A stretch of 64,000 nt of DNA, from positions 574,043 through 638,042 of the forward strand of contig NZ_LR027850.1 of NCBI RefSeq assembly GCF_900607235.1, read 5' to 3'. The position numbers and the translations under genes were made by a program. The notes below the pieces were generated by a model. It was not told the origin of the DNA. It saw nothing but the letters and a program-made list of their open reading frames with translations, and did not search any database. The DNA is from Olivibacter jilunii. GTDB taxonomy: Bacteria; Bacteroidota; Bacteroidia; Sphingobacteriales; Sphingobacteriaceae. Positions 57,236-64,000 of this stretch are shown here, in pieces (position 1 is the first letter of the stretch; each line of letters begins with the position of its first letter).

Positions 57236-60001
57236 ATGCAAAGTAAGCGTTTATTGGTTTTTCTTTTCTGTACTTTATGGTTTTTTCCGGCAGTTTTTGC
57301 CGAGATGACCGATGTGCGGTTAAGCGATCTACGCTGTGAATCGCTAACTAATCCATTGGGGATTGATCAAGAGGTTCCGCGACTGAGTTGGCAGCTAATC
57401 GGCAGTAAACGGGGTCTGATGCAAACAGCTTATCAGATACAGGTGGCGTCTTCTTTGGATTTATTGAAACAAGGATACGCCGATCGATGGGATTCAGGTA
57501 AGGTATTAAGTGATAGTAGTATACAAGTACCCTATAACGGAGAAAAACTGAATAGTCGCGATCAATGTTATTGGCGGGTGAAAATTTGGACAGATGATGG
57601 AGAGACTCGGTGGAGTGAACCTGCTTATTGGACTGTCGGTCTTTTGCGATACAATGATTGGAAAGGTAGATGGATTGGTCTCGATCGATCCTTTGATTGG
57701 GACCGTGAAGATCAATTCTCCAGGTTATCGGCGCGCTATTTCCGCAAGGAATTTCAAACGGATAAAAAGGTCAAACGGGCAATGGTTTATATCATAGGAT
57801 TAGGCCTGTATGAACTTTATATAAATGGTGAAAAGATAGGAAAACAAGTACTAGCCCCAGCTCCTACTGACTATACGAAGGAAGTAAAATACAATACTTT
57901 TGATGTAACTCAATACCTTAATCAGCGCGGTAAGCATGCGCTTGGCGTTATATTAGGCAATGGTCGTTTTTACACCATGCGGCAAGCCTATAAACCATAT
58001 AAAATAAAAACGTTCGGCTATCCAAAGATGCGTTTGAATCTTGATATATGGTATGAGGACGGCACGAAGGAAACAATCAGCACGGACGACACCTGGAAAG
58101 TGACTGCGGACGGCCCCATACGAACCAACAATGAATACGATGGTGAAGAATATGATGCACGGAAAGAGTTGCCTGGTTGGCATCAGGTAGGGTATGACGA
58201 TCAAACTTGGCTCAAAGCGTCTTTTGTACAGGAACCAGGCGGTATGCCTCGTGCACAACTCAATGAACCTATGCAAGTAATGGATACCTTGCGACCGAAA
58301 ACGATTCGTCTACTTAATAAAAATACTTATATCGTCGATATGGGGCAGAACATGACCGGTTGGCTGAAAATCCGGGTAAAGGGCGCTTCCGGAACGGCTG
58401 TAAAAATGCGTTTCGCCGAATCCCTTCAAGCAGATGGGAGCTTGTTTGTTGCTAATTTAAGAGACGCGAAAGTAACGGATGTATACACCTTACGTGGCGA
58501 AGGAACGGAATATTGGGAACCACGCTTTGTTTATCATGGCTTTCGATACGTAGAAATAAGCGGCTATCCGGGGGAACCTACCTTAGACGATTTGCAAGGC
58601 TTAGTTGTTTATGATGCCTTGGCAACTACCGGCAGCTTTACAAGCGACCGGCCAATCTTGAATGCGATTTACCAAAATGCATGGTGGGGGATTGCGGGAA
58701 ATTACAAAGGCATGCCGGTTGACTGTCCTCAACGGAATGAACGACAGCCCTGGCTTGGTGATCGTACAACAGGTTGTTATGGAGAGAGTTTTTTGTTTGA
58801 TAACGCGAAGTTATATGCCAAATGGCTGGACGATATTCAGGGTGCTCAACTGCCGGACGGAAGCATCCCGGATGTAGCACCTGCTTTTTGGCGCTATTAC
58901 AGTGATAATGTAACTTGGCCGGGAACCTATTTGACCGTTGCCAATATGCTGTACCAACAATATGGGGATGTATATGCTATCAGGAAGCATTATCCATCCA
59001 TGAAACGATGGATACAGTATATGTGGGAAAATTATGAAGAAAATGGATTGATCACAAAGGATAAGTATGGTGATTGGTGCGTGCCACCGGAATCTAAAGA
59101 ACTGATCCATTCCAAAGATCCATTACGTCAAACGGAGGGCATGTTATTGGCCTCGGCAAGCTATTATCAGCTGTTGCGACTGATGCAAGGCTTTGCGGAT
59201 ATTGTAAACAATGAGGTCGATAAGCAATTCTTTGAGGCCAAAGCAGCGGATATAAAGGAAGCTTTTAACCAAAAGTATTTGAACAAGAGTTTAGGACAGT
59301 ATAGTAATAATACGGTGACGGCAAATTTACTTCCTCTTTATTTCGATATGGTTCCAAATGAATACCGAAAGCAGGTTTTTGAAAATATCGTTACCAAAAT
59401 TACGAAGGAGAACAAGGGACATATCAGCACGGGTGTCATTGGTACGCAGTACTTAATGAGAGGACTTAGCAATCAGGGGCGTGCTGACCTAGCCTTTCAG
59501 TTGGCAACAAACACCAGCTACCCCAGCTGGGGATATATGGTGGAAAAAGGTGCAACGACGATTTGGGAACTATGGAATGGTGATACCGCAAATCCTTCCA
59601 TGAATTCCCAAAACCACGTGATGCTATTGGGTGATTTACTGATCTGGTATTATGAACATTTAATTGGCATAAAAGCAAATAAACCAGGTTTCAAGCAAAT
59701 TGTTATGAAGCCCGATTTCAGTCTCCCGCTCATGCAGGTAGAAGGAGCCCATCGTTCAGCATATGGACAGATCCGGAGCAGCTGGAAAAAAGGAAAAGAT
59801 AAACTGCAATGGACTATTGAAGTACCGGGCAATACAACCGCGCTGGTTTATTTTCCAACATCAGATCAAGAAAAAATCCGTGAACATGGAGAAGGAATAG
59901 AAGGTCTGGAAGGCCTTCGATTTGTGAAAAAAGAAAATGGCCATAGTGTATTTGAGGTGGGAGCCGGAACGTATCAGTTCAGTGTTGACTTAGTTGAGTG
60001 A
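57236..60001 (+). CDS. GH78 alpha-L-rhamnosidase
   Basis: ATG at 57236 follows the GH2 stop by one base; the ATG at 57212 overlaps that gene. A signal peptide (LLVFLFCTLWFFPAVFA) is followed by the GH78 N-terminal beta-domains (TDVRLSDLRCESLTNPLGID, LSWQL, YFRKEFQT). The (alpha/alpha)6 catalytic barrel holds general acid E502 in CPQRNERQPWLGD and base E778 in TIWELWNGD. A C-terminal beta-sandwich (AYGQIRSSWKKG) ends it. The enzyme cleaves terminal alpha-L-rhamnose from pectin or related glycans; the 921-residue length is typical. Confidence 0.94.
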   Translation: MQSKRLLVFLFCTLWFFPAVFAEMTDVRLSDLRCESLTNPLGIDQEVPRLSWQLIGSKRGLMQTAYQIQVASSLDLLKQGYADRWDSGKVLSDSSIQVPYNGEKLNSRDQCYWRVKIWTDDGETRWSEPAYWTVGLLRYNDWKGRWIGLDRSFDWDREDQFSRLSARYFRKEFQTDKKVKRAMVYIIGLGLYELYINGEKIGKQVLAPAPTDYTKEVKYNTFDVTQYLNQRGKHALGVILGNGRFYTMRQAYKPYKIKTFGYPKMRLNLDIWYEDGTKETISTDDTWKVTADGPIRTNNEYDGEEYDARKELPGWHQVGYDDQTWLKASFVQEPGGMPRAQLNEPMQVMDTLRPKTIRLLNKNTYIVDMGQNMTGWLKIRVKGASGTAVKMRFAESLQADGSLFVANLRDAKVTDVYTLRGEGTEYWEPRFVYHGFRYVEISGYPGEPTLDDLQGLVVYDALATTGSFTSDRPILNAIYQNAWWGIAGNYKGMPVDCPQRNERQPWLGDRTTGCYGESFLFDNAKLYAKWLDDIQGAQLPDGSIPDVAPAFWRYYSDNVTWPGTYLTVANMLYQQYGDVYAIRKHYPSMKRWIQYMWENYEENGLITKDKYGDWCVPPESKELIHSKDPLRQTEGMLLASASYYQLLRLMQGFADIVNNEVDKQFFEAKAADIKEAFNQKYLNKSLGQYSNNTVTANLLPLYFDMVPNEYRKQVFENIVTKITKENKGHISTGVIGTQYLMRGLSNQGRADLAFQLATNTSYPSWGYMVEKGATTIWELWNGDTANPSMNSQNHVMLLGDLLIWYYEHLIGIKANKPGFKQIVMKPDFSLPLMQVEGAHRSAYGQIRSSWKKGKDKLQWTIEVPGNTTALVYFPTSDQEKIREHGEGIEGLEGLRFVKKENGHSVFEVGAGTYQFSVDLVE

Positions 60002-60048
60002 TGAGTGATGAGTGATGAGTGCTGAATGATGAGTGATGAATGATGAGT
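59999..60048. repeat. degenerate GATGAGT heptamer array
   Basis: GTGATGAGTGATGAGTGATG continues as imperfect 7-8 bp units (GCTGAAT, GATGAGT, GATGAAT) to 60048. It begins within the GH78 stop codon (TGA of the tandem unit). Likely slippage-prone intergenic repeat, followed by GAGTTGTGAG variants to 60075. Confidence 0.75.
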
Positions 60049-60146
60049 TGCGAGTTACCCGTTGTGAGTTGTGAGAAAGGTTTGTGTGACTGAAAGCTGA
60101 TTGCTGATAACCGAAATCCGATAGCTAATAAAAATAAATTGTAGAG

Positions 60147-60833
60147 ATGAACCAATTAAAAAACATCAAGATCTTAAGTTTCCTGTTTGCTTTGTTGCTA
60201 TTCGCCTTTGCGAGTTATGGCCAAGATGATGCTGCGCGTTTAGCAAAGTCGGATGCCGAGCAGCTTAAGAAAGCGCAGGAATGGGTTGGAAGTTTGGCAC
60301 TGGACAACAAAACGAAAGAAGAACGTTTAGTACAAGTGGTAGTCAGGCACCTAAAGGCCGTACGGGATTGGCACAATGGTCACCCGTTTACGGAGGTACC
60401 GGCGGGTATCAATCCCGCGACGGGAAATAAGTTAAGTGAACTCGATCGGCAAATCATTGCGGATAGTGCCATGCCGACAGAAGTTCATCAACAGTTAATG
60501 GACGGTTTGCGAAAAGATTTGACTGAAGAGCAGGTAGCGACTATTCTGGATAAATACACGATCGGCAAAGTTGCTTTTACAACGAAAGGTTATGAAGCGA
60601 TTGTTCCCGATTTAACAGCGAAAGAACGGGAGGTGATCAAGCAAAACCTCGAGCAAGCACGGGAGCAGGCGGTGGATTACAAAAGTATGAAGCAGATATC
60701 TGCTGTTTTCGAGATTTACAAAACCAAAATTGAACAGTATTTCAATGCAAATGGCCGGAACTGGCGTCAACTATTTAAAGCCTATGTCGACGCGGCAAAG
60801 GCGAAAAAAGCAAAGGAGAAAAATAATGGTTAA
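60147..60833 (+). CDS. DUF3826-like secreted helical protein (second paralogue)
   Basis: A signal peptide (ILSFLFALLLFAFASYGQ) leads to a ~205-residue helical protein with the conserved blocks ERLVQVVVRHLKAVRDWHNGHP, LTEEQVATILDKYTIGKVAFTTKGYEAIVPDL and LEQAREQAVDYKSMKQISAVFEIYKTKIEQYFNANG. It shares these with the protein at 37946-38617, though the central NPATGNKLSELDRQIIADSAMP segment is only here. Function unknown; the family recurs in polysaccharide-utilisation loci. The next gene overlaps its 3' end by 8 bp with an AAGGAG ribosome-binding site inside this gene. Confidence 0.72.
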   Translation: MNQLKNIKILSFLFALLLFAFASYGQDDAARLAKSDAEQLKKAQEWVGSLALDNKTKEERLVQVVVRHLKAVRDWHNGHPFTEVPAGINPATGNKLSELDRQIIADSAMPTEVHQQLMDGLRKDLTEEQVATILDKYTIGKVAFTTKGYEAIVPDLTAKEREVIKQNLEQAREQAVDYKSMKQISAVFEIYKTKIEQYFNANGRNWRQLFKAYVDAAKAKKAKEKNNG

Positions 60834-61971
60834 AATGATGAAGATTAGTTTATTAACCTTGCTTATGCTCGGTGTATTTATAGGCGCGCATGCCCAAGAA
60901 AAGCAGCCGTGGAAACAAGGCATCCTGAAAGAAGAGTTTTTGTATGAGAAAGCGGCTTTTCCATCGTGCCATTCAGCAACTATGGCAGAAACGCCTAGCG
61001 GTTTGGTAGCAGCTTTTTTTGGTGGGACCAAGGAGCGTCATCCCGATGTGGAGATTTATGTTTGCCGCTTTGAAAACGGCACTTGGACGGCTCCGGTTTC
61101 GGCTGCAGACGGCGTACAGGCAGAAGGTAAGCGCCTACCTACCTGGAACCCCGTGCTCTATCAAATTCCGGGCGGCGATTTACTTTTGTTTTATAAAATC
61201 GGTCCTAAACCCTCAGCGTGGTGGGGGATGCTAAAGCGCTCGAAAGATGGTGGAAAAACCTGGTCGGCTGCCGAAAAGCTACCAAATGGCCATATCGGTC
61301 CGGTGAAAAATAAACCCGTCTTACTCGATAACGGACAACTTTTTTGCCCCAGCAGCACCGAAGGTAACGGCTGGAAAATCCATTTCGAAGTAACGCCGGA
61401 TTTTGTGAAGACTTGGCGTAAAATTGGCCCTTTGGCCGCGAAGGATAGTATTGACGCGATCCAACCAAGCATCCTCGTACATGGTAATCGCACTTTACAG
61501 TTGCTTGCGCGTAGTCGCAATAGGGCTTTAGTGCAATCATGGTCGACCGACAACGGCGAAACCTGGTCGCCACTCGAAAAAACAAGCTTGCCGAATAATA
61601 ACTCAGGAACCGATGCGGTAACGATGGCCGATGGTCGCCATGTATTGGTTTATAACCATGTACTTCCTCCGGGAAATCTGGCAAAAGGCCCCAGGACACC
61701 TTTAAACGTATCGGTATCAAAAGACGGAAAGAGCTGGTCGGCCGCCCTGATACTAGAAGATTCTCCCATTAGCCAGTATTCCTATCCTGCCGTGATCCAA
61801 ACGAAAGATGGTTTGCTGCACTTTATTTATACTTGGAGGCGACAAAAAATAAAACATGTTGTCGTTGATCCAAACGAACTCAAGCTGTTGCCTATTCAAA
61901 ATGGAGAATGGCCGAAAGTAAAGGGGTATACAGCTCCTAAACTAGAAGAATACAAGAAAGAGGAAGATTAA
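60826..61971 (+). CDS. sialidase-like (BNR-repeat) six-bladed propeller protein
   Basis: Start ATG at 60826, preceded by AAAGGAG at the right distance, gives a signal peptide (LLTLLMLGVFIGAHAQ). The longer frame from 60730 is an overlap artefact. The mature ~350 residues have Asp-box motifs (SKDGGKTWS, STDNGETWS, SKDGKSWS) and the BNR_2-like blocks FPSCHSATMAETPSGLVAAFFGG and HPDVEIYVCRF. Database labels are exo-alpha-sialidase. In this pectin setting the substrate could be a non-sialic ulosonic acid or another acidic sugar; the arginines expected for sialic acid binding are not clear by eye. Coupled to the DUF3826 gene by overlap. Confidence 0.78.
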   Translation: MVKMMKISLLTLLMLGVFIGAHAQEKQPWKQGILKEEFLYEKAAFPSCHSATMAETPSGLVAAFFGGTKERHPDVEIYVCRFENGTWTAPVSAADGVQAEGKRLPTWNPVLYQIPGGDLLLFYKIGPKPSAWWGMLKRSKDGGKTWSAAEKLPNGHIGPVKNKPVLLDNGQLFCPSSTEGNGWKIHFEVTPDFVKTWRKIGPLAAKDSIDAIQPSILVHGNRTLQLLARSRNRALVQSWSTDNGETWSPLEKTSLPNNNSGTDAVTMADGRHVLVYNHVLPPGNLAKGPRTPLNVSVSKDGKSWSAALILEDSPISQYSYPAVIQTKDGLLHFIYTWRRQKIKHVVVDPNELKLLPIQNGEWPKVKGYTAPKLEEYKKEED

Positions 61972-61973
61972 CA

Positions 61974-63371
61974 ATGACAGGTCGAATTTCGTTTATACTA
62001 CTCATATCGCTGATAATAAGTCAGCTATGTTTTATGCGATCAACTCGCGCGCAGGACAGCGATCGTCAATACCGGATGCCACTTAAAGACGTACTGCAAC
62101 AAATTGAGGCTCGCTTCGGTGTCAAGATCAAATACAACGAAAATCAGGTAAAAGATCGAAACTTAACCTATGCCTTATGGCGGTTTAGACCAACGGTAGA
62201 TGAGACCCTATCTCAGGTCTTAGCGCCTCTGGACCTAAAAGTGAATAAGGAAAAAGAAGGTGTTTATAAGTTAAAAGAGTACGAATACTACCGTTGGCCT
62301 GTGCAAGAAGGTTGGGAGAAACTGGATACGCTGGCCGCTCGATATCGCAACAAAGCAAGTTGGGAATTAAGGAAAGACAGCCTTAGAAAAGAATTATGGA
62401 GCGCATTAAAATTAAGTCCATTACCCGCTAAGCCTGTCTCGAAACCGATAGTTACACCTGTACGGAAAATGGATGGTTATACGGTTCAGAATATTGCCCT
62501 TGAAATATTACCAGGAGTCTATGTGAACGGATCCTTATATCGGCCAATGAAAGCAAAGGGAAAAATACCCGTCGTTTTAAGTCCGGACGGACACTGGCAA
62601 GGCCATCGATTCCGTAAAGATGCACAAATCCGTTTTGCCATGACAGCTAGAATGGGAGCGATGGCCTTCAGTTACGATTTGTTCGGCTGGGGCGAATCCG
62701 GTTTACAATTTAAATACGAGGATCATCGAAAGAGCTTGTCGCAAACCGTACAGACACTGGGAGCCGTACGTATTCTCGATTATTTGTTAAGCTTGCCCAA
62801 TGCAGATACTTCGCGGGTAGCTATCTGCGGAGGCTCCGGCGGTGGCAGTCAAACCGTGTTGATGGCAGCCCTTGATCCCCGTATTAAATTAAGCATTCCT
62901 GTCGTTTCACTGTCCTCCTACTTCTATGGAGGATGTCCTTGTGAAAGCGGCATGCCAATCCATTTGTGTGGTGGCGGAACGAATAATGTGGAGCTTGCAG
63001 CTATGGCCGCACCTAATCCACAGCTTGTTATATCCGATGGTGGGGATTGGACGGCCCATATGCCTGAGCATGATTTGCCTTATTTGCAAAAACTATACAG
63101 TTATTACGGGAAGCGAGAACTGATGGAGAATATCCATCTACCGCAAGATGGACATGATTTCGGTTTTTCCAAGCGGAAACCGGTATATGATTTTATGATC
63201 AAACATTTCGGTTTGAACGAAAAAGCCGTGAAAGATAAACAGGGAAATTACGACGAAAGTAAATGTACGATCGAAGATGAAAAGGCACTTTATGTGTTTG
63301 GGAAGAATGGGGAAAAACTTCCTGGAAATGCCTTGAAAGGTTATGAAAATTTAGAGAAGTTGTTTCAATGA
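61974..63371 (+). CDS. STN-like domain fused to an acetylxylan-esterase-like alpha/beta hydrolase
   Basis: A secreted 465-residue protein starting 2 bp after the previous stop. After the signal peptide (ILLISLIISQLCFMRSTRAQ), residues ~35-100 (MPLKDVLQQIEARFGVKIKYN, VDETLSQVLAPLDLKV) resemble an STN / DUF4974-type domain, normally found in TonB receptors and FecR anti-sigma factors. An alpha/beta hydrolase follows with nucleophile S288 in ICGGSGGGSQT, H394 in PQDGHDFGF and probable acid D355 or D358. It is related to the acetylxylan esterase / methylesterase group that includes pectin methylesterase-like CE19 proteins. It is likely to de-esterify pectin. Confidence 0.8.
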   Translation: MTGRISFILLISLIISQLCFMRSTRAQDSDRQYRMPLKDVLQQIEARFGVKIKYNENQVKDRNLTYALWRFRPTVDETLSQVLAPLDLKVNKEKEGVYKLKEYEYYRWPVQEGWEKLDTLAARYRNKASWELRKDSLRKELWSALKLSPLPAKPVSKPIVTPVRKMDGYTVQNIALEILPGVYVNGSLYRPMKAKGKIPVVLSPDGHWQGHRFRKDAQIRFAMTARMGAMAFSYDLFGWGESGLQFKYEDHRKSLSQTVQTLGAVRILDYLLSLPNADTSRVAICGGSGGGSQTVLMAALDPRIKLSIPVVSLSSYFYGGCPCESGMPIHLCGGGTNNVELAAMAAPNPQLVISDGGDWTAHMPEHDLPYLQKLYSYYGKRELMENIHLPQDGHDFGFSKRKPVYDFMIKHFGLNEKAVKDKQGNYDESKCTIEDEKALYVFGKNGEKLPGNALKGYENLEKLFQ

Positions 63372-63382
63372 AATTAATTTGT

Positions 63383-63487
63383 GTTACTTTCTTCCGCAGA
63401 AAGTAACCAAAGACTCATCGCTTGGAACTTTGCTACAATGGTAGTGCCTCAACCTGCAAACCGCAAATTTCCTAGGCGATATTTTAG
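63383..63487. repeat. truncated end of the MITE-like element (third copy)
   Basis: GTTACTTTCttccgcaGAAAGTAAC hairpin followed by CAAAGACTCATCGCTTGG and TGCAAACCGCAAATTTCCTAGGCGA matches one end of the two complete copies. The outer terminal repeat and the rest of the element are absent, so it is a decayed fragment just after the esterase gene. Confidence 0.75.
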
Positions 63488-63787
63488 TAGAACGGAGGGT
63501 TTTTGCAGATATCTAATAAAATAAGTGACTAACAAATAACCCGTGTTGTGAAAAAGATTAATACTTCTGGTTAAAAGCAGATGCCTTGGTATACGAAAAT
63601 GTCGCCTCCAAAATTTACATTGTGCAATGGGAAGCACTAACGATCCTGTAAATTTTGCAGCGACGAGTTTTTTTGAATACTTTTTTTGCGGAAAAAAAAG
63701 TATTTGGCGGTGTCGCTGCCATTAAGCGACAAACAAAATGCTCTTAACCCTAATATTTCAACTTTGTTATCAGTAAAATCCAGATTT
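63488..63787. repeat. repeat-derived region with strong A/T hairpin
   Basis: No gene is supported. Inverted words AAAATTTACA and TGTAAATTTT flank 63611-63657. A 12-bp hairpin (AATACTTTTTTT at 63676-63687 with its complement at 63693-63704, GCGGA loop) resembles the end of the MITE-like element in layout (CGACGAGT, then a TTTCTGCGGAA-like hairpin). The hairpin probably also ends the upstream transcript. Confidence 0.55.
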
Positions 63788-64000
63788 ATGAAATCAAGAA
63801 TAAGTCGAAGAAAATTTTTACACCAAGCCACTGCGGTGACCTTGGGAACAGCTTTATTACCTAATACAATCTATGCATCCTCTAAAAGCCCTTATAAAAT
63901 AGGCGTAATAGATTTGATGATGCTGAAAAGGCAAAAAATCAGCGCACTTGATTTAACGCATGAATTGGGGGCAGATGGCGTGGAGGTTGATATGGGTGGC
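63788..64000 (+). CDS. Tat-exported TIM-barrel sugar isomerase/epimerase-like protein, 3' end cut
   Basis: An open frame runs from ATG at 63788 to the right edge (71 codons). It begins MKSRISRRKFLHQATAVTLG, a twin-arginine signal (SRRKFL) with a following hydrophobic stretch and a cleavage-like site. The mature start IGVIDLMMLKRQKISALDLTHELGADGVEVDMGG is the first strand and helix of a xylose-isomerase-like TIM barrel. This family of Tat-exported sugar phosphate isomerase/epimerase-like proteins is common in Bacteroidota catabolic loci. Function unknown; the C-terminal part lies outside the window. Confidence 0.8.
   Translation, partial: MKSRISRRKFLHQATAVTLGTALLPNTIYASSKSPYKIGVIDLMMLKRQKISALDLTHELGADGVEVDMGG

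Noticed and set aside
60730-60825. Longer start for the sialidase-like gene
   Set aside because: It would run 104 bases into the DUF3826 gene with a lysine/arginine-rich N-terminus; ATG at 60826 has a ribosome-binding site and a signal peptide directly after.
61205-61720. 171-codon minus-strand frame in the sialidase-like gene
   Set aside because: It is a shadow of the plus-strand gene, with cysteine- and arginine-rich composition and no start context.

Overview
The window looks like a chromosomal segment of a Bacteroidota bacterium, most likely a Sphingobacteriaceae relative (Olivibacter, Pedobacter, Parapedobacter or Sphingobacterium type). Grounds: a SusC/SusD pair with a large co-oriented set of polysaccharide-degrading enzymes, a long class II ketol-acid reductoisomerase, atpD-atpC as a separate pair, a FloA flotillin-like protein, AT-rich intergenic DNA with short degenerate repeats, and almost no Shine-Dalgarno signals. 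No tRNA, rRNA, CRISPR array, integrase or transposase was seen.

Left part (1-16965). After the 3' end of a ThuA-like gene comes a long minus-strand branched-chain amino acid cluster, transcribed right to left: ilvD, ilvB, a four-helix-bundle (S23-type) gene, ilvN, a DinB-like gene, ilvC, a double-ABC ATPase, leuA, leuC, leuD, a second LeuA/CimA-type synthase, leuB and ilvA. It encodes the valine, isoleucine and leucine routes up to the final transamination. Both a threonine-dependent (IlvA) and possibly a citramalate-dependent source of 2-oxobutyrate are present.

Middle part (17311-24950). This is housekeeping: atpD-atpC with a strong terminator, a dTDP-4-dehydrorhamnose-reductase-like SDR, the glycosyltransferase MtgA, a conserved small protein, an RluA-type pseudouridine synthase and FloA. 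Two ~457 bp MITE-like elements with 17-19 bp terminal inverted repeats lie in opposite orientation around mtgA-floA. Truncated relatives lie near 52.4 kb and 63.4 kb.

Right part (25125-63371, continuing to the edge). All genes are on the plus strand: a Na+/solute symporter, a DapA/NanA-fold aldolase, an (alpha/alpha)6-type hydrolase, GH28, GH95, GH2 with malectin domain, DUF3826, SusC, SusD, a small secreted protein, a PL1-like pectate lyase, a 1045-residue beta-helix protein with an unknown C-terminal domain, GH140 (apiosidase type), GH43-like, a sialidase-fold propeller with lectin-like tail, a second GH2, GH78, a second DUF3826, a second sialidase-fold protein and an esterase with an STN-like N-terminus. 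Almost all carry signal peptides. The combination points to a complex pectin; GH140 with GH95, GH78, GH2, GH28, PL1 and an esterase resembles rhamnogalacturonan-II loci. A Tat-exported TIM-barrel sugar isomerase-like gene is cut by the right edge.

The most promising less-described components are the 1045-residue protein, the small secreted protein after SusD, the paired DUF3826 proteins, the STN-esterase fusion, and a possible route for ulosonic acids (Kdo/DHA) through sialidase-fold proteins, symporter and aldolase. All family names come from reading the sequence, without database searches.
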